Source of the DNA: a virus
Reading direction: 5' to 3' (one strand)
IMG/VR virus record: IMGVR_UViG_3300048833_000443
Coordinates: 1 to 57,628 of that record
DNA: 57,628 bases
The notes beneath the pieces were generated by a model. It worked only from the letters and a program-made list of their open reading frames with translations, made no database searches and was not told the DNA's origin. Of this stretch, positions 1 to 7,047 are shown in pieces. A program made the position numbers and the translations under genes. Within the stretch, counting starts at the first letter, position 1. Each line of letters opens with the position of its first letter.

Positions 1-127
1 GTCGAGGAGGCCTCGAGCCCGGTGCTCGGCGAGGTTGTCGTTGGAGACGCAGATCTCGTAGCTGGTCCGCTCCTCGTCGGCGGGGTTCAGGGAGACGGTC
101 TCGAACACGCAGATGAAGTCACCGAGG
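1..127. repeat. Terminal direct repeat, left copy
   Basis: These 127 bases are identical to 57502-57628. The length is typical of the overlap left when an assembler closes a circular graph with a 127-base k-mer, so I read it as evidence of a complete circular or circularly permuted genome rather than a biological terminal repeat. A gene frame passes cleanly through the join, which supports this. Confidence 0.9.
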
Positions 128-234
128 ATGGCGAAGCTGGAGTCTTCCTCGTTGGCGAGCACGGCGGCCAGCTGGGCGAGGGAGTCGGAGACGCGGGCGA
201 TGGCCTCGCGGCGCTCGGCGGAGGTGGTGTCCAT
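1..234 (-). CDS. Hypothetical protein, N-terminal part (gene crosses the contig junction)
   Basis: The frame starts at the ATG at 234 and runs off the left edge. Through the 127-bp end overlap it continues at 57501 and stops at 57469-57471, giving an 88-residue acidic protein. The N-terminal third is helical and the middle looks like beta strands (FAILGDFICVFETVSL). It lies between the small terminase (553-978) and a small gene before the large terminase. There is no clear Shine-Dalgarno; TACCCT six bases before the ATG could be the -10 of a leaderless transcript. I do not recognise the family. Confidence 0.65.
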   Translation of the reverse strand, partial: MDTTSAERREAIARVSDSLAQLAAVLANEEDSSFAILGDFICVFETVSLNPADEERTSYEICVSNDNLAEHRARGLLD

Positions 235-552
235 GCGACGAGGGTAGCTCAGGGGGAGGTGATGAAGCGGTGCGGGAGGGAGGTTCTTTGCTATGAACGA
301 AGGTGCTGGAGTTTGGTTGGTATTTCGACACGGGCAACGCGGGAGGGGGCCAACGGCGAGAGTCCTGCCGCGCCGCCCGATCGGCCGCACACATCCGGGG
401 AGGCCCGGATGTGTACGCACACGTGTGTGTGTGCGTGTGTGTGCGTGTGCACACGCCCGCGAGCCGCCCGACTCGCGTGCCTCACCACGTCCTCTCACGT
501 GTGAGAGCACGCGCTTCACCACGGCTACCTCTGGCGCTCGACAGCGCCAGAG
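235..552. other. Noncoding stretch with three palindromes and a TG tract
   Basis: No convincing gene on either strand. It holds a hairpin at 389-414 (11-bp perfect stem, loop GAGG), an alternating TG/CA tract at about 421-452, a perfect 16-bp palindrome at 492-507 (CTCTCACGTGTGAGAG), and the terminator-like hairpin at 529-552. Its position just downstream of the small terminase makes a packaging or regulatory site possible. Confidence 0.6.
529..552 (-). terminator. Terminator-like hairpin after the small terminase gene
   Basis: A perfect 10-bp stem with a 4-base loop starts directly after the TAG stop of the small terminase gene (553-555) when read on the minus strand. No T tract follows, which is common for actinobacterial terminators. 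Confidence 0.6.
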
Positions 553-978
553 CTACCCGGCGTCGGACTGGATCGCCGTCTCCTCGATGCCCGCTGCCTC
601 GAGGATCTCAGCGTCCAGCGAGCGCACCTCGTCGACGTCGTGCGAGACCTTCGTCTCCGCCTTCGACGGAACGAACCGGTTGAGCACCGTCTCCGCTGCG
701 CGGATCTTGTCCTGCGCCTTGGCGTTCGGATCGTCGAGGACAGAGCGGATCGCCGCGACCGCCTCGTCACCCAGGGACCGGAGCTTCTGCTTGAGCTCCG
801 TCTCCGCGTCCTCGAGGCGCTGGGCTGCCTTCACCGCCGCCGGCGATGGGTGACCACGGGACGCACCACCAGCTCCGTGCATCGCACAGACGAGCGCGCC
901 GTTCACCGCCCAGCGACGACAGCGTTCGCCCGAACGCTTCGACGTGGCGCGGCACTGGATCTTGAGGGGCTGAGGCAT
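553..978 (-). CDS. terS: Terminase small subunit (putative)
   Basis: A 141-residue protein. Residues about 10-35 carry a Cys/His zinc-binding pattern (C-x7-C, then CxxHG) of a kind I associate with small packaging subunits of actinophages. The C-terminal half is a charged helical repeat (KAQDKIRAAETVLNRF) like the oligomerising part of small terminases. The family role is recognition of the concatemer and recruitment of the large subunit. The ATG at 978 is preferred over an upstream in-frame GTG (996) because AAGGAG lies six bases before it. The large terminase is two genes downstream across the junction. The assignment rests on domain pattern and position. Confidence 0.65.
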   Translation of the reverse strand: MPQPLKIQCRATSKRSGERCRRWAVNGALVCAMHGAGGASRGHPSPAAVKAAQRLEDAETELKQKLRSLGDEAVAAIRSVLDDPNAKAQDKIRAAETVLNRFVPSKAETKVSHDVDEVRSLDAEILEAAGIEETAIQSDAG

Positions 979-1049
979 GGGAGGCTCCTTCTTCACGGGA
1001 GTGGAGAGCAGGCTCCATCCCGGACTGGGGGAGGAGCTACCTCAGAACC

Positions 1050-1382
1050 CTAGCCTCCGCCGCCTTCCAAGGATCGTCCCTGGTCCAAGCCAAGCTCCGC
1101 CAGGCAGTCGGGACACGCCGACCGAGTGGCCTTCCCCATCAAACTCAGGCCTCGCTGCCCGCAAAGCCCGACCCTCCCGTGTCTCGGCCCGCGCTCCGTG
1201 GCGTCCACCAAGTGCGTCAGCCCGTGTGCGACGTTCGTGAGCCGCCCGAACCGGTACCACCTACCGTTGATGTGAAGGTCCCACCAGCTGTGCCGCAGCT
1301 CCGGCCGCCAGAACCAGCGCCAGCGACCACCGCCGCTCTCACTCACGACGTCGTGCAACGCTCGAACGTGATGCTCCTGCAT
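1050..1382 (-). CDS. Hypothetical protein
   Basis: A 110-residue, Trp- and His-rich protein (WRWFWRPE, WWDLHINGRWYRF) ending in a CPDC pair that could bind metal with an earlier Cys. It is the first gene after the noncoding control region at 1383-1802, so it should be the first product of the transcript that continues into the terminase and structural genes. The ATG at 1382 is chosen because GAGGAGG lies nine bases upstream. I do not recognise a family. Confidence 0.6.
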   Translation of the reverse strand: MQEHHVRALHDVVSESGGGRWRWFWRPELRHSWWDLHINGRWYRFGRLTNVAHGLTHLVDATERGPRHGRVGLCGQRGLSLMGKATRSACPDCLAELGLDQGRSLEGGGG

Positions 1383-1802
1383 AGTCTGCATCCTCCTCAG
1401 CGACCCGTGCAGCCGCATCACAGCGACACTACCAGGAGCAACACCGCTCTATTCACGCGCTGCACCGTCTTCATAGTGTTTCGGAAACTACCTCTATACG
1501 TACGTAGCCTTATAAGAGTTACCAACCGACTATGAAACCACTGCAGCCGGTGTAAACAACGATGTTTCCCGTCGTCAACGCGCCGCCTCACCCTGCACAG
1601 TCCCGCACAGTCTGCACCCGCCTCTCATCCCCGAGGCAACCCTCGTCGACTCTCGCCCCCTTTCGTGCCGTACCAAGTTTCTCGTGCAGGTACTCTGCAT
1701 TTCGTACCCTTCCAAACGAGCAGATCTCCCACCAGACCGCCCTATTTCATCCCGTCTACCTCCCCGACGCCCTCCCCGGGTACCAACCTACCAACCGCCC
1801 GT
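1383..1802. promoter_or_regulatory. Intergenic control region A
   Basis: About 420 bases without a gene, more AT-rich than the flanks, between the small HTH gene (1803-2024) and the gene at 1050-1382. It contains one copy of the 63-bp element also found at 34727-34789, repeated TGCACAG-type blocks at 1593-1618, several GTACC motifs at 1666-1790, and TATA-like stretches around 1495-1515. It is the obvious place for the promoter of the terminase/structural operon and for binding of the adjacent HTH protein; an origin is also possible. No single promoter can be fixed by eye. Confidence 0.6.
1460..1522. repeat. 63-bp control element, copy A
   Basis: It aligns without gaps to 34727-34789 with 43 of 63 bases identical by hand count. 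Fully shared blocks are TGCAC, GAAACTA, TACGTAC and GAGTTAC, at the same spacing. The other copy lies in the second large intergenic region. Confidence 0.75.
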
Positions 1803-2024
1803 CTACCCGCGAACGTACGCCCCGAGGTCCAGGTCGCACGCGACGGCCAGCCTCGCCGCGACGTCCAGTCCAGCCCGGCGCTCGCCAGCCCCGTCTCGGA
1901 GCCAGGGGTACAGGGCGTTGTGACTCAGGCCCGCCAGCCTCGCCAGCCCGCAGGCCGTGAGGTGCTGCCGTCGCATGAACGCCTGCACGTCGTGCTTGAA
2001 CGAGGCGTCATCCCAGCAGCACAT
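1803..2024 (-). CDS. Small helix-turn-helix DNA-binding protein
   Basis: A 73-residue protein whose centre reads as an XRE/Cro-type helix-turn-helix: LTACGLARLAGLSHNALYPWL has the helix, tight turn and recognition helix spacing of small phage repressors. The C-terminal helix (LDVAARLAVACDLDLG) fits the rest of the fold. The ATG at 2024 has GGGGAG six bases upstream and overlaps the preceding gene by 17 bases. It is the last gene before control region A, so it probably binds there to regulate the operon that begins at 1382. Confidence 0.7.
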   Translation of the reverse strand: MCCWDDASFKHDVQAFMRRQHLTACGLARLAGLSHNALYPWLRDGAGERRAGLDVAARLAVACDLDLGAYVRG

Positions 2025-2592
2025 CACGTCTCCCCACCAGTCGTACCGCCTCTCCCTGCGCCAGCCGCTCCGCCAGTCCCTCGACCTCGATCCGCGCCAG
2101 GCGATCGACCAGCTCCACGACCCACCACGGCTCGCACGAGTCCCAGTACCAGACCCCCTCCCTGCCGTATGCGCCGTCACGGCCGCGCACCTCCGGCTCG
2201 AGGACCACCCTGCCGTCTCGCAGCGCGGCGAACGACGGGAGCCAGATCCAGCCCTCACCTCCACCCTCCACGTGCTTGCGGCAGGCGATCGCAGAGAGGG
2301 TCACGGCCAGCTCGCAGCCCTCGCCCAGGCGCTCCACGCCCGGCTCGACCTCCTCCCAGCCACCGGAGCGTCGTAGCCGGTCCGAGCCTTGACGCACCGG
2401 CAGCAGCTCGACCAGCAGCCCGCTCTCCAGCGGGACGTACCGCATGCGATCCCCGGGCGACGTCGCGTGCCCCAACGAGCGGGCCAGCTCCGAGGCCTCG
2501 TACGTCTCGCCGCCGGGTGGGCAGACCAGCGCCACCACGGGCAGCCGGCGATCCCGACCCTCCTCATCCACCAGCACGACGACGTCCCTCAC
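2008..2592 (-). CDS. Hypothetical protein
   Basis: A 194-residue protein with a GTG start that overlaps the stop of the upstream gene as GTGA. The C-terminal half is Trp-rich (GWIWLPSF, VWYWDSCEPWWVVELVDRL). No transmembrane segment or known motif is visible. It sits at the end of a run of translationally coupled small genes that starts at 4225. Confidence 0.6.
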   Translation of the reverse strand: MRDVVVLVDEEGRDRRLPVVALVCPPGGETYEASELARSLGHATSPGDRMRYVPLESGLLVELLPVRQGSDRLRRSGGWEEVEPGVERLGEGCELAVTLSAIACRKHVEGGGEGWIWLPSFAALRDGRVVLEPEVRGRDGAYGREGVWYWDSCEPWWVVELVDRLARIEVEGLAERLAQGEAVRLVGRRDVLLG

Positions 2593-2804
2593 GATCGCAC
2601 CAGCCGAACGCGGTGGGTGAACACGACGTGCTCCGGCTCGTACTCGTCGTCCGGCGAGGTCGACGTGTAGCCGCGACGGAGCGTCGTTGAGACGACCTCA
2701 TACACGTCCTCCTGCGTGCCGTACCGCCAGCGAGGTTCGATCTCCTCGCCGGTGTTGGCGTCCACGAACCGGTGCTTGCCCGCCAACTCCACGCCGAAGG
2801 TCAC
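2589..2804 (-). CDS. Hypothetical small protein
   Basis: A 71-residue protein, probably an all-beta fold by its alternating pattern (GKHRFVDANTGEEIEPRWRY). Starts at a GTG overlapping the upstream stop by four bases (GTGA). Residues before this GTG in the same frame look noncoding. No recognised family. Confidence 0.6.
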   Translation of the reverse strand: MTFGVELAGKHRFVDANTGEEIEPRWRYGTQEDVYEVVSTTLRRGYTSTSPDDEYEPEHVVFTHRVRLVRS

Positions 2805-3214
2805 GACGGCTCGCACCCTTCGACCCGGCCCAGGTCGACCAGGCCGGTCACGTTGGGGTAGAGCGACATCGGACCCCAGCGCCAGCCGATCGCGGTGACC
2901 TCGTACCGGTGGCACGGCTTGATCCGGCCGTAGAGGTCGGACGTGTTCCACCGCAGCGCGATGATCGAGTCCGCGACCTGGTACGTGCCACGCTCCGTGT
3001 AGACGAGGTACCTGCAGCTGACCTTCCCGTCGCCGTTGGACGAGCACACCCGCTCCTTGCCGGCGACGACGGTGGTGTCCGTCTCCGGGCGGGCGTACGA
3101 GCCCCACAGGGCGACGATCGCCACGATGACGATCACCACCGCGATGAGCACGCTCAGGCCCCTCCCGATGTCGTCGGCGACCTTCCCGTCTCCGTCTCGG
3201 TCGATGATGTTCAT
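2801..3214 (-). CDS. Membrane-anchored hypothetical protein
   Basis: A 137-residue protein with a charged N-terminus, one strong hydrophobic helix at about residues 20-38 (LSVLIAVVIVIVAIVALWG) and a polar C-terminal domain with three cysteines. The predicted topology is a single-span anchor with the domain outside the cytoplasm. The start at 3214 has AAGGAAG just upstream and overlaps the stop of the preceding 44-residue gene. Function unknown. Confidence 0.65.
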   Translation of the reverse strand: MNIIDRDGDGKVADDIGRGLSVLIAVVIVIVAIVALWGSYARPETDTTVVAGKERVCSSNGDGKVSCRYLVYTERGTYQVADSIIALRWNTSDLYGRIKPCHRYEVTAIGWRWGPMSLYPNVTGLVDLGRVEGCEPS

Positions 3215-3345
3215 GCTTCCTTCTCCTTGTCGTTGTGCTGCTTCCGCAGCTCGTTGCGCACCCCTCTGAGTGCGACGTCGATCGGCCACAGCCGTAGCAG
3301 CGCTGCGATCGCGATGATCTCCCACCATCCCACGGACAGCCTCAC
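3211..3345 (-). CDS. Small membrane protein
   Basis: A 44-residue frame with a GTG start and GGAGGGG upstream. It has a hydrophobic stretch (WWEIIAIAALLRLW) followed by a basic amphipathic tail, and its TGA overlaps the next ATG as ATGA. The coupling on both sides supports a real gene. Function unknown. Confidence 0.5.
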   Translation of the reverse strand: MRLSVGWWEIIAIAALLRLWPIDVALRGVRNELRKQHNDKEKEA

Positions 3346-3348
3346 TGC

Positions 3349-3738
3349 TCAACCCCTCCGCAGGTCCCGGGCGACCCGCCAGATGATCCCCGCCAGCAGG
3401 CCGTCCAGCTTGGCGACCGCGTCACGCAGGTGTCGCACGTCCTGGTCCCAGCCGGCCTCCAGCGACGGCACTCCCTCGTGGTCTAGCAGCACCTCCAGGT
3501 CGAAGGCCATCGCGGCAGCCAGCTGCCAGGTCGACCGCTCGATGTTCAAGACCAGCCGCGCAGCCTCCTGCCTGGCGTAGTGCTCCCCGTCCTCGAACAG
3601 GAGAGCGAGCACGCGATCCCGCAGCTCATCCTTGCCGAACAGCCGACGGCACAGCAGCTCGCGGACCGCGCCTTCCGCCCAGTCGTTCCGCTGATCGAAC
3701 GGGATCCCGTCCTTCACGAGGTCCTTCTCCGTCGCCAT
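3349..3738 (-). CDS. Hypothetical protein
   Basis: A 129-residue, mostly helical, charged protein. The ATG at 3738 overlaps the upstream stop as TGATG. There is no cysteine cluster, membrane segment or catalytic motif that I recognise. Confidence 0.6.
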   Translation of the reverse strand: MATEKDLVKDGIPFDQRNDWAEGAVRELLCRRLFGKDELRDRVLALLFEDGEHYARQEAARLVLNIERSTWQLAAAMAFDLEVLLDHEGVPSLEAGWDQDVRHLRDAVAKLDGLLAGIIWRVARDLRRG

Positions 3739-4055
3739 CACAGGTCCCCCACGGTCTGGCAGCCGCTGACGAACGCCTCCGCCAGCGCCCACGCCTGCAC
3801 GTCGGAGCAGCCCGCCTCGACGGCGATGGCGTACGCGGTGGCGCGCATCGCGCCGTCCATCGAGTCGGGGAACATCCGGTGCGACCGCCGGCCGTTCACG
3901 ACCGGGACCAGCATCGAGCTTCCGTCCGGCGGCCAGGTCGCCTGGGCCAACTCGACCAGGGCGGAGCGAGCCTCGCCAGGTGCGGTGCTGTCCTCATCCC
4001 CGGTCGATCCCGGGTAGTCGACCCGGTCGTCTGGTGCATCCTGCGAGGGGGCCAT
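3738..4055 (-). CDS. Hypothetical protein
   Basis: A 105-residue protein. An acidic, Pro/Gly-rich N-terminal third is probably disordered; the C-terminal half is a helical domain (GAMRATAYAIAVEAG, WALAEAFVSGC). It is coupled to both neighbours. No recognised family. Confidence 0.6.
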   Translation of the reverse strand: MAPSQDAPDDRVDYPGSTGDEDSTAPGEARSALVELAQATWPPDGSSMLVPVVNGRRSHRMFPDSMDGAMRATAYAIAVEAGCSDVQAWALAEAFVSGCQTVGDL

Positions 4056-4225
4056 CAGCGCTGCCCTCCCTTCCCGCTACGAGCCGCCCGGCCCTTCGCC
4101 CGCCGGGCCTTGGCCGACCCCTGCAGGTTGAGGCCGGTCTGCTGCAGGAACCGCGCCTGCCTCCCGGCGTCGGAGAGGCGGGGCGACGAGACCTGCTTGG
4201 TCTTCTTCCCGTCGTTCTTGCTCAC
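4055..4225 (-). CDS. Small basic hypothetical protein
   Basis: A 56-residue, strongly basic protein (many Lys/Arg/Gln) that could bind nucleic acid. The GTG at 4225 is preferred to an upstream in-frame codon because GGAAG stands just before it and the upstream part lies next to the terminator hairpin at 4275-4303. It starts the run of coupled genes that ends at 1803. Confidence 0.5.
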   Translation of the reverse strand: MSKNDGKKTKQVSSPRLSDAGRQARFLQQTGLNLQGSAKARRAKGRAARSGKGGQR

Positions 4226-4274
4226 GTCTTCCTTCCTGGTTCGACCACGGCGGCCAGACCCTTCCACCACCGAA

Positions 4275-4303
4275 GGCCCGAGCCCCCCGAAGGGACCCGG
4301 GCC
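4275..4303 (-). terminator. Strong terminator-like hairpin
   Basis: On the minus strand a 12-bp GC-rich stem closes a UUCG-type loop, about 30 bases after the stop of the gene at 4335-4994. No T tract follows. It probably ends the transcript from the promoter at 5046-5095. Confidence 0.65.
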
Positions 4304-4334
4304 GGCCGGTGAGGCAGCTGTGCGGGACGGTCGC

Positions 4335-4994
4335 TCAGCTCCAGTTGCCGGAGAAGTCGCTGTCGATGAACTTGGCCCGCGCCGCGTTGATGGCGTCCTC
4401 AGAGAGGTTGCTCGAGACGGAGGTCGATCGGCTGCCCACCGACTGGGCGTTCTGGACGAGGCGACGGGTGGTGACGAACGCCACCTTGTCGTAGGCGGCC
4501 AGCGGAGCCATCGGCTCGGAGTCGCCGTCGGGGAAGATCAGGAGCAGGACGTCGAGGCAGAGCTCCTTGAGCGCGTTGGCCTCGGCGAGCTCGATGCCGA
4601 GGTCGATCATGTCACGCGCCGTCCAGTGGCCCGGCTCGCTGGCCTTGGCGACCATCTGGGCGGTGATGGCGTCGGGCCGTGCGATCGCCTTGTCGATCGA
4701 GCGGCTCAGCGACCGCTCACGCCAGGCGACCTTCTCAGCCTCACGCTCTTCCTCGGTGGGGACCGACCGCTCGACCTGCAGCTCGGCGTCGCCCTTGATG
4801 ATGAACGAGCCGGTGTCTTCGAGCGTGACCACCACGTTGGTGGTCTTGCGCTCGATCCGCTCGACGGCGACCCGCCCGAGCGCCGGGTTGATCACCTTCT
4901 TGCCGGTGACCACCGTGTCGAAGTCGACCGTGACCAGCTTGTCGCCCTTGTTGAGCTCGGTGGCCTTGATGGTGTGGATCTCGATGACAGGCAT
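4335..4994 (-). CDS. Hypothetical protein
   Basis: A 219-residue protein. The first 75 residues look like a small beta-barrel (KGDKLVTVDF, TTNVVVTLEDTG, SFIIKGDAELQVER). The start of the chain resembles that of the protein at 9096-9569 (IGDHLITTDFEDP), so the two may share a domain. The remainder is helical with a hydrophobic core segment (LKELCLDVLLLIFP). It is a single-gene transcription unit with its own promoter, leader and terminator hairpin, suggesting independently controlled expression. Function unknown. Confidence 0.65.
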   Translation of the reverse strand: MPVIEIHTIKATELNKGDKLVTVDFDTVVTGKKVINPALGRVAVERIERKTTNVVVTLEDTGSFIIKGDAELQVERSVPTEEEREAEKVAWRERSLSRSIDKAIARPDAITAQMVAKASEPGHWTARDMIDLGIELAEANALKELCLDVLLLIFPDGDSEPMAPLAAYDKVAFVTTRRLVQNAQSVGSRSTSVSSNLSEDAINAARAKFIDSDFSGNWS

Positions 4995-5095
4995 TTGCTT
5001 CGTCCTTCCGTCCTGCCGGGCGAACCGTTCGCCTCGACAACGATAAGTCTAGCACACTCCCGTGAGGAATGCAACAAGTTCTTGAGAAATCTTTC
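4995..5095 (-). promoter_or_regulatory. Promoter and structured leader of the 4335-4994 gene
   Basis: On the minus strand: -35 TTGCAT (5069-5074), 17-base spacer, -10 TAGACT (5046-5051) with an upstream TG. An A/T-rich box lies upstream of the -35 (GAAAGATTTC, then AAGAACTTG). The leader has a 6-bp hairpin (GGCGAA/TTCGCC) followed by the shared GGACGGAAGGAC box and the ATG at 4994. Same plan as the leaders at 6673, 8157, 14690 and 16600. Confidence 0.75.
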
Positions 5096-5100
5096 GCGGG

Positions 5101-5205
5101 TCACTCCAGGCGGTCGAGCGTCTCCTGATCGAACGAGCCGTCGAGTTGCCCGCCGCGACGTCGCGTGACGCCTGCGCCGGCAACGAGCAGCCGCTCTGAT
5201 CTCAC
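5101..5205 (-). CDS. Small hypothetical protein
   Basis: A 34-residue frame starting at a GTG that overlaps the upstream stop as GTGA. Basic N-terminal half, acidic C-terminal half (FDQETLDRLE). Support comes mainly from the coupling, so it may be a chance frame. Confidence 0.4.
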   Translation of the reverse strand: MRSERLLVAGAGVTRRRGGQLDGSFDQETLDRLE

Positions 5206-5645
5206 GTGCCCGGGAGTCGCCACGACGCCCCCTTGATCGCGACCTCGCCGCCGACCCCGACGCCTCGGAACGCCTCGTCTTCCATCTCCTCCCACCCGTC
5301 GACCCACGGGCCTGCGTGCTCGTGCTTGGCGATGAGGCGCCGCACCTGCTGCGGCTCGTAGCGGAACACCTGCTCGATGTCACCGAGCTCGTAGAACCTC
5401 GAGCGAGGCATCGACGCCTCACGGCCGTTCGAGTAGTCGAGGACCCACGGGATGCCGTGCATGTTCACCTCGACCCACGCGTGCCAGAACCTCTTGCCCT
5501 GCGACGGGCCGGGCCGCCGCATCCTGGGCAGCCCGTGCACGAGCTTGGGCCTCGCCTCCGGCGGCAGCCCTCCCGGGCCGATCACGCCGGCGAGCGCGAC
5601 GATGAAGCAGTCACCGCTCATCTCAGCTTCCGTCACATCACTCAC
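5202..5645 (-). CDS. Transglutaminase-like (papain-fold) protein, putative
   Basis: A 147-residue protein with an ordered Cys-His-Asp arrangement: GDCFIVAL (Cys at about 13), HAWVEV (His at about 56) and VLDYSNG (Asp at about 70). This order and spacing is that of the transglutaminase/NlpC-like papain fold, where Cys is the nucleophile. I infer a small cysteine peptidase or amidotransferase; the substrate is unknown. GTG start overlapping the upstream stop (GTGA). Confidence 0.5.
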   Translation of the reverse strand: MSDVTEAEMSGDCFIVALAGVIGPGGLPPEARPKLVHGLPRMRRPGPSQGKRFWHAWVEVNMHGIPWVLDYSNGREASMPRSRFYELGDIEQVFRYEPQQVRRLIAKHEHAGPWVDGWEEMEDEAFRGVGVGGEVAIKGASWRLPGT

Positions 5646-5983
5646 GATCCGAACTCCTCACGGTGCTTGTCCCATGCTTCCTTGATCTTGCGTGCGGCTC
5701 GATCCTTGCGGTCCCACGCGGTGTCCTCACGGACCTTCCGTGCGGTGATCCGCTCGCCGGCGGTGGTGCCGCAGGTGTGCGTGTCCCGGTCGCCCTCACG
5801 CCACCACGTGCACGCCGCGCACTCGTTCATGCGGTCTTGAATCTCCACCGCCTCGACCAGCGCGGCGTGCCGACGAGCCAGCGTGCGGATCTTCCGCAGC
5901 GACGCCAGCTCCGCCTCCCGCTTCGCGATGTCCTCCTCCACGTACCCGAGGATGCGGAGCGCGTTGTCATCGGTGTAGCTCAT
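5642..5983 (-). CDS. Hypothetical coiled-coil protein with a Cys/His motif
   Basis: A 113-residue protein. Residues about 10-50 form a coiled coil, followed by CAAC and HTCGTT, which may form a zinc site, then a highly charged helix. The ATG at 5983 overlaps the stop of the preceding gene (TGATG), but that stop lies in a shifted frame (see the entry at 5983-6487). Function unknown. Confidence 0.6.
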   Translation of the reverse strand: MSYTDDNALRILGYVEEDIAKREAELASLRKIRTLARRHAALVEAVEIQDRMNECAACTWWREGDRDTHTCGTTAGERITARKVREDTAWDRKDRAARKIKEAWDKHREEFGS

Positions 5984-6487
5984 CACACCGCCTCCTTCAC
6001 CGGCAGGCCCTTGAGGCAGGTGTGGAACTTGACATCCGCCATGAACTCTTCCTCGAGGAGATCCCAGCAGGCCTGCTCGTCGGTCGACCAGTCCAGCCCC
6101 GCGATCACCGACGTGGTCTCCGTAGACGTCGGCGACGACGCCGAGGCGGGACTTGGTGGTCACCGCCCAGTTGTCGCCCGTCTTGGGGCACTGCTTGCAG
6201 TCCGCCGAGTGAACCGTGAAGTAGTGATCGGCCCGGGGGGTCCGGCAGATCACCACGTCCGCCTGGGTCATCGGGGCCGGCTTGCCGGTCGAGCCGGTGC
6301 GGCCGTAGATCTCGGCGCCGCTCCGGGTTCCGGTGAGGTTCCCGTAGTTCCCGTCTTCGACCAGGTGGCAGCTCTGCTCCCGGAGCAGGAACCGCAGCTT
6401 CTCCTTGGAGTAGCTCACCGGCCCGGTGTAGCCGAACTCGTTGGGCTGGGCCAGGAGCTCCTTGCGCGACATCTCTTCGATCTTCAC
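5983..6487 (-). CDS. Hypothetical protein with an apparent internal frameshift
   Basis: The GTG start at 6487 overlaps the upstream stop. The first 122 residues read well (a TGPVSYSKEKL segment near residue 21, then HSADCKQCPKTG), but the same frame then turns to low-complexity noise and runs without a stop into the next gene. In the +1 frame from about 6118 the reading becomes protein-like (AGLDWSTDEQACWDLLEEEF) and ends in a TGA that overlaps the next ATG. A one-base indel or a programmed shift near 6118-6124 would give about 167 residues. The N-terminal segment resembles the N-terminus of the protein at 15455-15868. Confidence 0.55.
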
Positions 6488-6672
6488 GACCGGACCTCCA
6501 GCACCTTGCGGAGCGCGTGCTCCATGACTTCTTCGTACCCGTGGCCGTCGAGGTCGTACACCTCGTTGCCGGTGGCGATCTCAGCGAGCATCATGGCCGC
6601 GTCACCGTCGTGCTCGATGTTCGTCGGAGCCGGCGTGTCGTCGATCGCTGCCTTCATCTCTTCGATGTTCAT
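6484..6672 (-). CDS. Hypothetical small protein
   Basis: A 62-residue acidic protein. The start at 6672 directly follows the shared GGACGGAAGGAC leader box, which decides it over an upstream in-frame ATG at 6711 that lies inside the leader. First gene of the unit driven by the promoter at 6717-6766. No recognised family. Confidence 0.65.
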   Translation of the reverse strand: MNIEEMKAAIDDTPAPTNIEHDGDAAMMLAEIATGNEVYDLDGHGYEEVMEHALRKVLEVRS

Positions 6673-6766
6673 CTTCCGTCCTTCCGTCCTGCCAACCCGA
6701 CCGGCTGGCAAGAACAGTTCTAACTCACATCTGGCTCCAGGTCAACAAGTTCTTGTGAAATCTTTC
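6673..6766 (-). promoter_or_regulatory. Promoter and structured leader of the 6484-6672 unit
   Basis: On the minus strand: -35 TTGACC (6740-6745), 17-base spacer, -10 TAGAAC (6717-6722), A/T-rich box upstream (GAAAGATTTC...AAGAACTTG). The leader carries a 7-bp hairpin (GCCAGCC/GGTTGGC, one G-T pair) immediately before GGACGGAAGGAC. Confidence 0.75.
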
Positions 6767-6807
6767 CAGCACGTCTCGAGCGTCTCTCCAACGAGCGAGC
6801 CGCTCAA

Positions 6808-7047
6808 CTACCCGCCGCCTGGCTGGTCTCCCGTCTCGAGGAGACCGAGGGCGCGCTCGCCGGCCTCGGCGAGCAGCAGCCCGAGCGCCCAGGCACGCGA
6901 GGTCCACCCGTTCCTGCGGAAGACCTCATCGAGCTGCGGGACGGCGTCACGCTGCCGATCCACCTCGGCCGTGGTGGCGACGATGATCTCCTCGAACCGA
7001 GCCAGCGTGTCCTCGTTGATGATGATGACCTCCGGGACGAGTCTCAT
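6808..7047 (-). CDS. Hypothetical protein
   Basis: A 79-residue helical protein; ATG overlaps the upstream stop (ATGA). Last gene of the unit that begins at 8156. No known motif. Confidence 0.6.
   Translation of the reverse strand: MRLVPEVIIINEDTLARFEEIIVATTAEVDRQRDAVPQLDEVFRRNGWTSRAWALGLLLAEAGERALGLLETGDQPGGG

Noticed and set aside
119-454. Minus-strand frame of 111 residues across the TG tract
   Set aside because: Its composition reflects the TG/CA repeat (His-Thr runs) and it lacks a ribosome site; the 88-residue junction gene in another frame is better.
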